Part shown: piece after piece, positions 11,708 through 29,465 of the stretch
How the letters are laid out: each line of letters opens with the position of its first letter
Numbering within the stretch: the stretch's first letter is position 1
Assembly (NCBI GenBank): GCA_943737045.1
Contig: CALSFV010000314.1
Span: 303,001 to 367,000 of the forward strand
DNA: 64,000 bases
Reading direction: 5' to 3'
DNA from: Parapristionchus giblindavisi
Lineage: Eukaryota > Nematoda > Chromadorea > Rhabditida > Diplogasteridae
Made by a program: the position numbers and the translations under genes
Notes under the pieces: model-generated
What the model was told of the DNA's origin: nothing
Database searches by the model: none
The model's input: only the letters and a program-made list of their open reading frames with translations

Positions 11708-11857
11708 TTTAAAGGCATTCCGAGCTAATTTGAAAGTGTCCACTCACAAGGCCTCTTGTCTTGTCTCTCTTGTCAGGCCACACTCTTTCGCTTTCGTTGT
11801 CTACGAAAGAGCGTTGCCAGAGCGGAGAATAAAAAATAGCTCGGGTGTGCCTTTAAA
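11708..11857. repeat. Hairpin repeat (~115-bp family), well-preserved ends
   Basis: Left end TTTAAAGGCATTCCGAGCTA and right end TAGCTCGGGTGTGCCTTTAA are inverted. The inner arms are CACTCTTTCGCTTTC and GAAAGAGCGTTGCCAG. This copy carries a short insertion (CTTGTCTTGTCTCTCTTGTC) in the left arm. Confidence 0.85.
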
Positions 11858-12297
11858 AGGTGATTTTTCTCTATGATTTGCTTTTTCTTTAATGTAATAG
11901 GCACTTCGACGATTATTTTCGATGTCATTTCGATCGATATAGAAAAAATTTAAATCGTTCCGGGTTCACTTCTCATTCCTCGATATTTCCCTAGCGGCCG
12001 TTTCAAGTTTTGTTCCAGAAGATTTCGAATTTACTTGCTTTATAAGATATTTTTATGTACGAAGTTAAAACTAATCTTTTTTCAAATATTCTTTTTTTTA
12101 AATTAATAATAAAATATTTGTGTTCTATTTTAAAGTAGAAAAACGAAAAGTGGATAAAACTCTCCTTGTTTCGCGCTCTCTCTCGTCTTTCTTTTCGTTA
12201 ATTTTGAATAATAAATTAGTAATATTATCATTTCGTTGACCGAGAATGTCTTTACTCAATAACATCTCGTCTTTTATTTTTATAATTTATTTACAGA

Positions 12298-13073
12298 ATG
12301 CTTAGCTACACTGGAAACCTCATTCTCTCACTCATTCTCCATTTTCTTGGTGTTTTCTTCGGACTGACGGTGTGGTATCTCTTCCCAAGAAATGTGAGTG
12401 ATCTTTAATCTTTGTTGTTTGATCATTGATTTACTGGTACGACTTGAGAACACCGAACCAGAACATCGAACCAGTACAAAAGGGGTGAAAAAATAAACAC
12501 GAAGGGGCATTTTATACCTTCTTTTGAATTATCGACGTGTTGATAGTATTAAAAGAAGGCGAAGCTGTAGTAATAATCATAAGATTGAATCGATAGTTCT
12601 GTATGGTTCTCTGTGTAGGGGGTCTGCGAGTGAGTGAGGTGGGTGAAATGACAAAAGAAAAGAATGAACTATGAACATGATATGGGTGATTGAAGGAGCA
12701 AGATGTAGACTTATGGCACACAGATCATTTCATGGTGATCGGCAATCAATCGATCAAAAACCTGTAACTTCATTGCAATAAACAGAATACACGGTTTCCT
12801 CATAGTCTGATCTTTGATCTCACTGTATCATTGTCATGATCTAGCATCTTTATTCTTTACACAGTCACTATATTTAGTTTATCGTTGATTTTTATAACGA
12901 TCGTTCAACTCTGACCCTCCAAAGTTGATCTTTGATCTTTGCAGCCTCTTCGAACGGTCGTGGGGAAGGCAACCGAACGACAGATCGCAGTCAGTATTCC
13001 CTCATGTCGATTGGAAGCACTCACCGCGGAGAAGCAACCACTTTTTGAAGAGCGCGAACGAAAGTTTGCCTGA
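12298..13073 (+). CDS. Small single-pass membrane protein (2 exons, 74 aa)
   Basis: Exons 12298-12393 and 12945-13073 join in phase 0. The ATG follows a TTTACAG acceptor by one base, suggesting a trans-spliced or 5'-UTR-spliced start. Residues 6-28 form one hydrophobic helix (NLILSLILHFLGVFFGLTVW) followed by YLFPRN. The C-terminal 45 residues are soluble and charged, ending EERERKFA. It could be a signal-anchored protein with a short cytosolic tail. No family is recognised. The intron ends in a double TTTGATC motif just before GCAG. A longer open frame in another phase over exon 2 and beyond needs a shifted splice and is compositionally non-coding, so I preferred this model. Confidence 0.62.
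12926..12944 (+). promoter_or_regulatory. TTTGATC tandem motif abutting a 3' splice site
   Basis: TTGATCTTTGATCTTTGCAG ends exactly at the acceptor of the small membrane protein gene. The same arrangement is at 15678-15701 in the PRELI gene. Confidence 0.6.
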
Positions 13074-18609
<5,536 letters not shown>

Positions 18610-19906
18610 TTACGGTAAGTCGTGTATTTAGGACTTATTGATTTAGTGCTATTGTGGTCCATCTCTTGAAATGAAAAAAAATACATTCTCCAATTTTGAT
18701 TCAATACAAAAATTTAAACTTGAAGATGACTGAAAAAAAGCTTTTAGTTTGTTTATCTTGAATTGTTGTTCATAATACATTACAAAAATGTAAACGTACG
18801 CTTACGTAATCCAAAAGTGTTGTGAATATGGAAGTTACTCATTCATCCTCCCTTTTCAGATAGGCATCAGCATCCAATCAGCTAGGCGATCTTCAACTTT
18901 ATGCATCTTCTACACGCAAACATGCTCAACCACCCTACCGTATCCTTCACTGTTCCACTCAGGACCCAGTTCTATTCAAATGCTCCAGTATCACTGTCTA
19001 GTAGTCCCTCAGATTAGATGTAGGATAGTTAATTCTAATTTTTTATTATTATTTTTTGTGGAAAAAATTGTGTTCCCGCGAAAGGTTCATATAATGGAAT
19101 TAACTGCCCTATGTCGTAGATTCATGAATATAGTATCCGAATTATCTTCATTCCCTCATCTACTCATACGGTGATGTTGATCTTTGATCTTTGGTTTTTA
19201 CAAGAGGTCAAAGGTTAACAAGCTCCGTCCCTTCTCACTAGCCACTACCGTAACCTCCTTACGTTTGTACAGGTGACCTTCGTGCATGAGACATGTAGCT
19301 TCGACCTATCAATCAATAGTTTTGTTTTTTCCCTCTATTCGTTTGTGTTAATAAGAACATATGAATTTTATTAGGCAAATTTCGACTTTTTCATTATTGC
19401 AGTTTTTGCGCTATTTTTTCACTATGTGAAACCGTATCACCACGTCCTCACACCCCGGTGTCGCCTACCGTATCCCCTCACAACCTTGCAACACACGACA
19501 ATTCAATCCCCCGTCAGTCGCCCATTTCCAGTCCACTCGTGAACAATAGGTGTTATTGATCGATAAATGTGCATGTTAAATTGATTGTTTGATCTACAAC
19601 AGAGGTATATGCATTTTATCGTTTTAATTGATTATATATTTGCAACATCTACATTTATAGTAAAGTTGCCCATCCGTACAGATTTTCGTGGAAGTATTAG
19701 AACTGAATGATTTTTGGACACTACGAATAGAATTTGAATGTAGTCTGTGAATTTGAATGTAGTGTGTAAACCTCCAAAGTTGTCTAGTCGTCAGAGAATA
19801 CAAGAATAGTGTGTGAGAGAGGAAGATCCGTCTGAAAGTGACTGAAGAATAAGGAATATGCGAGACAATTGAAGAAGAAGGACATCTTTGGAGATAGAGA
19901 TGCCTA
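18610..19906. other. 3' flank of the PRELI gene, no further gene seen
   Basis: Includes a GTAAGT and a TTTTCAG near 18615 and 18859 that could delimit a 3'-UTR intron, and TTTGATC motifs near 19170. Confidence 0.4.
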
Positions 19907-19914
19907 GAGTACAC

Positions 19915-21407
19915 GGGAGTATGACAAAACCGCAACGACAAAAGCGCAAATGGGGTGAAAAAAGCGCAAGCGACAAAAGCGCAACTCGCGATAACTTCGA
20001 CCAGAGTTGTCCAATCGTGGTCAGGTTGGCCTTTTTGAACTCCTCAGCCTCATGGCTATTACGTCAGTAATTGATCTTTGATCTATAGCTCCTCAACGAC
20101 AAAAGCGCAACTCGAGCTATCTCGGCTTAGAGATATGCTAGGCACTTCGGGGTGGGCTCATACGAAACCTCGGGGCCTCGGCCATCCCGTTACAAGTTGA
20201 TCTTTGATCTCTGGCCTCTCAACGACAAAAGCGCAACTCGAGCTATCTCGGCTCAGAGTGATACTAGACTCTTCGGGATTGGCTCATACGAAGCCTCAGG
20301 ACCTGCACCATCACGCATTGTAAACTACCGTAATCTACCGTAACCTGGTTCGGTGGGTCAGATCAAGTGCGATGGGTCAGATTTCACAAAAAAATGTCGG
20401 AATAGCCACTGAGCGTGCGGTATCATTATGAGTTATTGTAAACTACCGTAACCCGGTTCGGTGGGTCAGATCAAGTGCGATGGGTCAGATTTCACTAAAA
20501 ATTGTCCAAATCGTTACTATGTGCGTGGTATGATGATGTATGTGCGTGGTATGTGGTATGTACCACTTGGACAATTTTTAATGAAATCTGACCCATCGCA
20601 CTTGATCTGACCCACCGAACCGGGTTACGGTAGTTTACAATAACTCATAATCAGGCCACGCACATAGTAACCATTTGGACAATTTTTAGTGAAATCTGAC
20701 CCATCGCACTTGATCTGACCCACCGAACCGGGTTACGGTAGTTTACAATAACTCATAATCATGCCACGCACATAGTAACCATTTGGACAATTTTTAGTGA
20801 AATCTGACCCATCGCACTTGATCTGACCCACCGAACCGGGTTACGGTAGATTACGGTAGTTCACAATAACTCATAATCACACCACGCACATAGTAACCAT
20901 TTGGACAATTTTTACTTAAATCTGACCCATCGCACTTGATCTGACCCACCGAACCAGGTTACGGTAGATTACGGTAGTTTACAATGCGTGATGGCGCAGG
21001 TCCTGAGGCTTCGTATGAGCCAATCCCGAAGAGTCTAGTATCACTCTGAGCCGAGATAGCTCGAGTTGCGCTTTTGTCGTTGAGAGGCCAGAGATCAAAG
21101 ATCAACTTGTAACGGGATGGCCGAGGCCCCGAGGTTTCGTATGAGCCCACCCCGAAGTGCCTAGCATCTCTCTAAGCCGAGATAGCTCGAGTTGCGCTTT
21201 TGTCGTTGAGGAGCTAGAGATCAAAGATCAATTACTGACGTAATAGCCATGAGGCTAAGGAGTTCAAAAAGGCCAACCTGACCATGATTGGACAACTCTG
21301 GTCGAAGTTATCGCGAGTTGCGCTTTTGTCGCTTGCGCTTATTATTTTTGCGCTTTTGTCGTTTTTGGCGAGTTGCGCTTTTGTCGTTGCGGTTTTGTCA
21401 TACCCCC
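19915..21407. mobile_element. 1.5-kb foldback element with 8-bp target duplication
   Basis: Inverted ends GGGAGTATGACAAAACCGCA and, on the other side, its complement ending TTTGTCATACCCCC. Flanking direct repeats GAGTACAC (19907-19914 and 21408-21415) form an 8-bp target-site duplication. The arms carry tandem CGACAAAAGCGCAA blocks and GGTGGGTCAGATCAAGTGCG blocks, with more of the latter in the right half. Open frames in the arms are mirror images and not genes. An 8-bp duplication fits hAT- or Mutator-like transposons. No transposase is present. Confidence 0.88.
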
Positions 21408-21415
21408 GAGTACAC

Positions 21416-21984
21416 GATGTGTGGTTGAGTAGAAGAGCTCTTGTAAGGAACTACGGAACTCTTTGGGGAGTCAATTTTGAGACAACGAAGAAGATGGGTG
21501 GCAGAGGGAGGGGAAGACTGAAAAGGGAGAGGGAGAGATTCATTTCCAATTCGTCCTTTGCAGTCCTCCGTAATGGACACACTAAGAAGGGAGACTAGAA
21601 TTGCATTTTCTCTCCATTTCATTTTTATTCAATTGTTGCGATTAGGTGGAGTGCATCTCAGGCGTTTTTTCTTCTTCTGTGGCTATCGTTGCTGTTCGGA
21701 ATCGAGGCGTTCCGGAAGAAATTCCTTTGAAAGCCCGAAATGCAAGATATATTTCCGCTTCAAAGTGGTATTCCTGTTGTCGAATAATACTTGTGAAAAG
21801 ATTAAAATTTTTGGCCCTCTCTTGAAGACCTATTTTATTCGTTTTCTTTCAAATTCTGATTTGTCGTCCCTTGAATTTCAGATTTATCGATCGATGAATG
21901 GTCCTGAGATGAAACTTTCTTAGCCATTATACAAACCAGGAAGTAGAAGTGAAAGAATACTAGAATTATCCCTTAACCTATATA
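21416..21984. other. Intergenic, weak plus-strand frames only
   Basis: Two overlapping plus-strand frames (to 21598 and 21923) have no splice or homology support. Confidence 0.35.
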
Positions 21985-22488
21985 CAGTACAGCAGAATCC
22001 CGCCATTGACATGGGATCCCCGGGTGTCCCGGGGCGTCCCCTCTGTCCCCTCGATTTTTTACGCTGTAAATAAGGAATATCAGCTCGTCAAATTGTTTGC
22101 ATTCATTTGCTCCAGGTTTGACCGAATTTATCACAGAAAGTTTGGATTTTTTTAAAGCTTGTCAACTCAATTGTGCTGAGGAAAAGAAATGCCGGAACGA
22201 AGTCACTTTGCGATAGAATTTGCCGAGCGTGCGCGAGTTCTTCAAAATTTTCGCGCGGCATTCGTCAAAAATTGAAAAAAAATAAAATTTACAATATTTT
22301 TTCTCAGGCTACGTTATTTATAAAATTCCAATCTTTCCGTGATAAATTCGGTCAAACCCGGAGTAAAATAATGCAAACAATTTGACGAGCTGATATTCCT
22401 TATTTACAGCGTAAAAAATCGAGGGGACAGAGGGGACGCCCCGGGACACCCGGGGATCCCATGTCAAGGGCGGGATTCTGCTGTACTG
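21985..22488. mobile_element. Pogo/Tc1-like non-autonomous element with TA target sites
   Basis: Ends CAGTACAGCAGAATCCCGCC and its complement ending GGCGGGATTCTGCTGTACTG, flanked by TA on both sides. The arms also share GGGATCCCCGGGTGTCCCGG. 504 bp, no transposase. CAG...CTG ends plus TA duplication are typical of pogo/Tigger-type MITEs. Confidence 0.85.
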
Positions 22489-22556
22489 TATAGAATTTGA
22501 TCTTTGAAGAAACGGTGAAATAGCTCTCAGTGTTTCTCTAATGCCACTTTACAACT

Positions 22557-22693
22557 GTGGCCGTATGCATGAACAGTTTTCCGGGAACATGTGACGTCAT
22601 TAGCGTAGGCGGAGGCGTTCTTAAAATCTTCCGCCTACGCTAATGACGTTACATTTTCAAAACGTTTTTTTCGTAGTTCTTGAATACGGCCAC
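22557..22693. repeat. Short palindromic MITE
   Basis: GTGGCCGTATGCATGAAC at the left pairs with GTTCTTGAATACGGCCAC at the right. The core is GACGTCATTAGCGTAGGCGG against CCGCCTACGCTAATGACGT. Confidence 0.85.
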
Positions 22694-25600
22694 TTGTGAA
22701 ATACGGAAAACGGTGACTTTTACAACTATTTTTTAGACTTGGATTGCATTAATTTTTTGCTTCCAACATATTTAAAAATCATATACCTGAGGTCAGATAC
22801 ATGACTATGGTAATTGTTTATCAAGACTACAAAAGACTTTTAAAGAGAATACACTAAAAAAGACATGACTTTAAGCTTTTGAATCTAAAAAATAAGTATT
22901 TATGTTTTATGCAGAGTACCGGCATACTTCTAACGAGCTTAGAGCACATAAAAATCATAAATAAATACGATACAGACTATAAACTACAACTGATACATGT
23001 TAAAAGTCACACCCCTACCTAATTTGGAGCTCTCCGCTCTGGCAACACTCTCTCGCATTCTCTGTCTGCGAGAGAGTATTGCAATGTGGAGAGTAATGTC
23101 CACAACTCACAACACCATGGCAGTCTCTCACTTTTTAATACTCTCTCGACTGTCTGCGTTATGAATGAAGATGGTTTACGACGTAGAGAGCCTTGTATAT
23201 CGTTACGGTTGCTAAGAGTGGTGGAGGAGTCTCTTATTCTTCTCTTCTACGTATCCTTCAGTGTGTTTTCTTCCTATTGTAGTGGAGTCCTTCTACTCTC
23301 GTAGTTTATTATCACTGGCTTAGTGAACTCCCATGGGCAGTACATCGTGTGTTCCTTTTTAAGAATAAGAAGTATTACTCCATTACCAATATAAATCTCT
23401 CAATGTTCTCTTGGTACTCTGAATGTGAATAATATCCTAATAATTTGTTCCAAAGTCACAGATAGAAAAGAAAAGCTGAGAAAACTCTTTTTCACATTAT
23501 CTCAAATTTCTTTACTTTTCGTGACGCATTGTAGTTAGAAGATCTTTAAAAATGTGGCAAATATTTCATTGGTGTCTCCTTGCCTAAGGGGCATGTTTCT
23601 TAAAAAGGTTATTATTCCTTATAATACTCGCAGTGCTTATAGTTAGTTGATCTTGGTAAGTAGTGTTTAACTGGAAAAATACTTTTTTGTGTGAGTGCAT
23701 TATTGTTTGTAGCCGACTACAGTCCCGATTTTGTTAGTTGTATAGTATATTTCATTAATCAACTCTATTTTCCCGTAACTTAAACTCTCACAGTTATGGA
23801 ATTCTCACGAAATTACTTCAAAACATGTTATACAAAAATATTTCTCACTCTACGATATGTTATGCAAGCGTATTCCAATATTTATCAGTCGGTAAGGGAA
23901 ATGGGGAAGGAGAAGATGTTTGGGGATATTTGATTGGTCTTTATTCCATAATCTTTTCATAAATTCTCAATATACAGTGGGAAGTGTGATCTTCCCGATA
24001 AGCGCGAGCGCGAAGATTTTAAAAACAATGAACTCAAAAGAAGTGAAAAAAAAGAATATGAGGAGAGTAGTTTTCACTAATTTTCATTACTTTATTCACA
24101 AAGGTAGTGATTTTTTTCGTGAAACTGTACCAATAGAGTTTGGCGTATAACTTAATTCACGAATGATAAGAAGACAAAACACTCCTCTCTTTTACTTTTC
24201 TTTCCATGATTTTTGATTTGTGAATTTTCAATTCAGTCGTGAAACGTTTATGACTTCAATAGATTTCTCAAAGTGTGGGATGAACCTTTTCAAGCACTTT
24301 TATTTTTGACTACTTCTTCAATATGCACATTGGTAATGTAATCCAGGCAAAGAAAAAAGAGGAGAGTATAGAGAGAGAAACTTGTGCGTATTTGTCGTCG
24401 TGAAAGACCTCTGTCGGTTATTTGCACTTTGTCGGTGGCAAAGTTTCCTATTCATTCATCTCTTCATTCCATTCAGGAAGTCTTTCGTTGTAAAGGCCTT
24501 GATGTCCATATCTCTGCTTATATGAGCGTGAACTTCTTGCATTCAAAAGTATTCAAAAAGTTTCGAAAGAAGAATGCAGCCATAAAACTTTTTCGAAAAT
24601 GAACTCAATAATCGTTTTAAGGGAGTATCCCCTCTGAACGTTATATTCTCTTGTCGTTAAAGAGCCCTCCACTGAGGATTTTTTCTTTTATTTAAGCTGA
24701 CGTGTTCTTGCTCTAGATTCGCCTTCTCTCAGTCCTCTATTCATTCTTCTTTGGACTCATTCGGACGAGTCTTCCTTCGCGTTGCCTAGTTCCTCATTCT
24801 TTGAAGAATCCCTTAAAGGAAAATCTCATGTCATTTTTACCCTCCGCTCTGGGCCCAACAAATCCATACTTTTTAGAATAGCGAGAGAATGTGGACGGAG
24901 AGTTTCGAAATCATCTTTGAATTTTCGCGTTTGTTCCGTTTCCCGTGCGACCATGCACATAGTATTAAATTATTCTTCGATCCTGTAATAGAAGTAAAAA
25001 TCATACAGTTATTTAGATTTTTCGAAAAAAGGAAGATTGATAAATGGACGGGGAGGGCCGATTCGTGGGAATTTGGGAGGTTTAAAAGAATGATGAATCT
25101 CTCTGTGTGGCTTACAATGTGTAAGAACATGAGGAGTATGTACGTGAGCCTCTCCTGTATCTCCATTCCTGCGCTCAAATAAAGTCCACAAACGTACAGA
25201 AAATTGGAATAAAACTGGTCCACTTTAACATGAATAGTTTTTTTAAAACTCTGTGTGTTTCTGTGTTTGATGCTTACTGTCGGTTCACAAGTTGTTTAAC
25301 CCTGTTTTGTTCTTTCACGGCTTTTGAATATCACACATAACTGCTGTTGTGCTTTATCGCAGAGGGATAAAGACCACACATGGATGTACATTCACTGTGA
25401 ATTGTCTCAGAAGGTCCGATTCGTTACTGAGAGAATTAGCTGTGAGTGTACGAATTTTAGGTTTACAGCGCCTGAGAATTCTATTCTGTTCTATGTATAC
25501 TCATGCGAATTTCAAGAAATTTAATTTTCGATTTTTGCAATTTACATTTGTGCTCTAATAGCAAGCGCTACACCACTACAAAATTTGCTGCATGGAAATG

Positions 25601-26217
25601 ATCTTTGTACCGTTATTAATTTTTTTTATAACGTTATTTTTATTTTAACTTTAATATGCAACATACCTTTAAATTATCATTGATTCAATGATCATTATGG
25701 ACACCCTCGGGAATGTTTTTTCGATCATTAATTCTAATTGGAAATGTTCAATGAGAATGAAGTGGTCATGTGCTTGATATAATTTGTAGATCCAGAAGAG
25801 TAAAAGAGACAATGAATTTCGTACATTATCGTTCATTCACAAATTGAAAAAAAGGAAAAGTATAAATTGTTCTACTTCAATGGGTACGGGAACTTTCCTT
25901 TTTTTGGCCCGGAGTAATTTGCATAAGTTCAGCCTGCTCCCATGCGAAGGGGAGGCTTATTTTAGGGAAGGGAGTCACTATCCTGTAGTTCACTTGAATG
26001 CAGAAGAATTCTCTCAGAGACCGAAATGATAAATGTTATTGATAAGAAGATTCTGTTTTGGCCACATCTGCATTTAATATGCTGCTAGGATAAAGTTTTA
26101 CTATTATTATTAAAATTTGCAACGAAGTAGAAAGTGTAAGTTCGGAAAGCGAATTTGATTTGCGTCTCAAACAGTGCAACAAGAGAATGGTGCCCAAGAA
26201 GACTTATGACCCTCTTG
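22694..26217. other. 3.5-kb gene-poor stretch
   Basis: Contains a hairpin repeat (23001-23096), a partial one near 24838-24905, and AT-rich DNA. Overlapping frames on both strands near 24780-25220 have no splice partners or recognisable domains. A diverged gene cannot be excluded. Confidence 0.4.
23001..23096. repeat. Hairpin repeat (~115-bp family)
   Basis: GCTCTCCGCTCTGGCAACAC, TCTCTCGCATTCTCTGTCTG and GCGAGAGAGTATTGC form a hairpin. The left flank has CACACCCCTACCTAATTT. Confidence 0.8.
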
Positions 26218-26319
26218 ACGCGGCAAATTTGAAAATCTCCGCTCTGGCAATTTACTCTCGTTTTCTTTTTTAGTATTTCCTGAGCGGAGAGTAAAATTAG
26301 CTCGTGCTGAGCCTTTAAG
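26218..26319. repeat. Hairpin repeat (~115-bp family)
   Basis: TCTCCGCTCTGGCAATTTAC pairs with CTGAGCGGAGAGTAAAATTA. The right end is CTGAGCCTTTAA. A half copy follows at 26928-26980 (ATTGCCAGAGCGGAGAGTAA). Confidence 0.75.
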
Positions 26320-26454
26320 CTTCATATTTACCACGCCTTGTCAGTGCATAATCCACTTCTCAGATATTAGTAGTGCATTCTTTTTTCGCCGTAAATCTTG
26401 CTCCAGCTAATTTCATCATTCACTCTCCCTACTATAAAATTTCGCTATTTTTCT

Positions 26455-26665
26455 CACTCTCCCTCTACCTCTCTCCCTCTACCTCTCTCCCTCTCCCTCT
26501 CTCCCTCTACCTCTCTCCCTCTACCTCTCTCCCTCTCCCTCTCCCTCTCACTCTCCCTCTCCCTCTCCCTCTCCCTCTCTCCCTCTCCCTCTCTCCCCCT
26601 CCTTCTCTCCCTCTCCCTCTCTCCCCTCCCTCTCTCCCTCTCCCTCTCTCCCTCTACCTCCTTCT
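26455..26665. repeat. Pyrimidine microsatellite (CCCTCT)n with CTACCT variants
   Basis: About 200 bp of CTCTCCCTCT units. The overlapping Leu/Ser/Pro frames are artefacts of the repeat. It is the complement type of the GAGGGA array at 2301-2550. Confidence 0.95.
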
Positions 26666-27144
26666 GCCCTTCTCAATCTCATCCGTTCCATACTATTTCT
26701 TCTATTCCAGATGGAATGGAAAGGAAGGAGAGGAATGGGTATTCATTTCGTCACGTTCCTTCATTCATTACACGCTTTCGCGCGCTAATTAACTTTATTG
26801 TTCATGTTTGAAGTGATTATTTCATAATATTAAAATAAATACACATAATTTTAATCAGCGTTTCAAATTCTTCCTTCGGAGGGCCATTTGTTTTCATTGA
26901 TCACGTCTGATTTCTATATTTTAGAGATAGAGTATTGCCAGAGCGGAGAGTAAAATTAGCTCTAGGTATACCTTTTAAGACATAATACTCAACAAATTAA
27001 TAATATTAATTTATCGTTTCTTGAGTAATATAAAATAATGGTATTTATTATGTGTAGAACCTCATATTTTGATATTCCAAATCCTCAAATAAGTGAACAA
27101 ATCATGATGTTGGGAAGTATATATTCTTCTTACAATAAGTACTA

Positions 27145-27396
27145 GAGTTGGCTATTCGGGAGCGATTACGGGCCCGCAATGGCATTACAATGGCATGACA
27201 TCGCAACGACTACTTTATTCCTACCCTTCTTATTTTTGTGATCGGTCGTTATTCTCTATTCTCTTCACTTTCCTTCGTTCTCTCGTTTGCTTCCCCAAGT
27301 TAAGAGAACAGAGAAAAAACGACCGATCACAAAAATAGGCCGTGTAGGAATAAAGAAATCGTTGCGGGCCCGCAATCGCTCCCGAATAGCCAACCC
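27145..27396. mobile_element. Short foldback MITE with TA flanks
   Basis: GAGTTGGCTATTCGGGAGCG at the left pairs with CGCTCCCGAATAGCCAACCC at the right. TA lies outside both ends. The inner arms share GATCGGTCGTT and its complement. 252 bp, no coding capacity. Confidence 0.85.
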
Positions 27397-27900
27397 TAAT
27401 AAGTACATCACACAGATTATATAGTATAGTATATTCGTGTCATCCCTCGTAATTCTAGGCCTTGTTTAGCGGTGAATACGCACGCAAAAATACGAGATCA
27501 GTAGCAAAAATTTCCTGGCCTCATCTCCTATTATGTACAGCTCAAAAGGACGAAACATTGGAGAACACTCTCCTCTTTTTCACACTCTCTCGCCAATTTT
27601 TCCTTTTTTTTCCTGGTTTTTAACCCCATATTTGTTCCGAACACTCACATGTATCATGTACACTGTACATTGTACATGAGAGATCAGTATCAAACTTTGA
27701 GTCCACTGCTTTATATCCTATTAGCTGCCTCCTAATCAATTTCAAGTGCTAGTTGGGCTGATTAGAGCTAGAAAAAAGTATTCGCCGCCTACGTGATCTT
27801 TTTTCTCTCTGACGCTTCGTGCCAGGATATTAGTTCAGACGGAGATAAAAGATATACAAATAATTGCAAAAATTCAAACGTATAAAACTTTTAGGGTGTC

Positions 27901-28019
27901 TTTAAAGACACACCACGTGTTAATTTTACACTCCGTTCTGGCAACGCTCTCTTATAAACAAAGAAAGCGAGAGAGCATTGCCAGAGTGGAGGGTTTCAAA
28001 TTAGCGCGGGTATTAATTT
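27901..28019. repeat. Hairpin repeat (~115-bp family), good copy
   Basis: TTTAAAGACACACCACGTGT, TTACACTCCGTTCTGGCAAC and ACAAAGAAAGCGAGAGAGCA, then TTGCCAGAGTGGAGGG. The arms pair around AAACAAAG. Confidence 0.85.
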
Positions 28020-29329
28020 AACAGATTGATCATAATGTCCTAGCAGAATCCCCTTTCCACCCTTGAGACATCCGGGCTCATTCGCAAATAAATCGCTTTT
28101 GTATTTCAAACTCTTTCACTCATCTGTTTACTCACTCGAAAACGAACGTTGATAAAAATTTTAAAAAATAATAAAAGAGAAAATTTACTGTAAAATAATA
28201 AAATAGTCATAAATCTTACTGGAATCTATCAATCTTATTGAAATTTCATGTCTTCTTCAAATATCAACTGCTTGCCATGCACTTTTAGGAGGTTACTGCC
28301 GTTAGAACTTCCCATAAAGAGCATTGCAGGAGTGGCCCTCATCAGAACCTACTCTTGAGAAAGATGTTTAAACTGGAACCAATGATAGCATATAGAGGTA
28401 CTCAATGGAGTTAGAGATTACAGGCAAAATATCAGAAAGCGCGTTGAGAGTTATTTCAGTATGTTCCTGTCTTATGGTGATTCGAGATCTACTATAGCTA
28501 TTCTCGATTATTGAAACACTACGAACATCTTCCGCGTTTGAATAAATCAAAGAACGATTGCTTTTTGCTTTTGACTTCCTTTGGTTATTCCCTCTTGATT
28601 ACCGCGATTCAGATAGGATGTGATATGTTCTCTAATCATCCACTGCATGCAATACGTATTCTAAAAATACTTCAAAGTATTCTACGAAGAAGAAAGGGAA
28701 AAATCAGGAATACTCAGAGTTTGCAGAAATCGATAATTTCGCAATAATACATGTTTATCTTCTTGTGGGGAATTGGTGGTGACTAAATCATGCGGTAAAG
28801 TAGGTCCGAAGAAGAGATTAGGCTCTCCGGACTGAATTGGCCTTAACATATCACTGGCCTAGCATTGATCACCAGCATGACTTCGTGTGCCTTGAATAAC
28901 GGGTTGTACCTTTGCCTTTTACCTTTTATTCGCCAATACCTTAGCTATGCATGCCATTTTGCTAATAAGTAGCCAGACAATGTTTCCTCTCACTTGATCA
29001 TTTCATTCTCTATACATTAGATTCGTCAAGTAACATAAGGTTGAACTTTGATAAATATGACCAACTAATGACTTTGTGAGCGTAATTATTGGCCATTCAT
29101 TCATCTCAGTTATGCAGCACTGTCTCTCCATCTCCTAACCTCTCTCTCACTCTCTCTATCTATCTCTTTTATTCCCACGTCTTTCTCTATCTCTACATCG
29201 TTCTTCCTCTACCTTCTCTTTACTCTTTTCACTCTTTCATTCATCTTATTCATCTGAAAATCCACTAATGTTTCTCATTCTCTGTCCTCGTATTCGAGCC
29301 ACAATCCCATCGTTATTTCGCGCTAATGT

Positions 29330-29465
29330 CTCCCTATCTTTGTTTCTCTCCTTCAATATCTCTCTTTCTCTCCCTCTCCTCTTCCCTCCCCCCTCCTCTC
29401 CCTCTCCCCTCCTCTCCCCTCCTCTCTCCCCTCCTCTCCTCTCCTCTCCTCCCCTCTCTCCCTAG
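29330..29465. repeat. Pyrimidine-rich low-complexity strip
   Basis: C/T-only runs of CTCCCCTCCTCT type. The overlapping frames are low complexity. Confidence 0.85.

Larger units (their letters stand above)
9199..12297. other. 3.1-kb intergenic stretch, repeats only
   Basis: Contains hairpin repeats (9461-9564, 11708-11857), the second dispersed-repeat copy (10738-10865), a GA-rich strip near 11195-11530 with artefactual minus-strand frames, and AT-rich DNA. No exon chain could be built. Confidence 0.5.

Noticed and set aside
24873..25223. Overlapping frames on both strands with hydrophobic content
   Set aside because: No splice support, no start context and no recognisable family. A decayed receptor gene cannot be excluded.
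26373..26811. Leu/Ser/Pro-rich frames of 137-139 codons
   Set aside because: Translation of the CCCTCT microsatellite.
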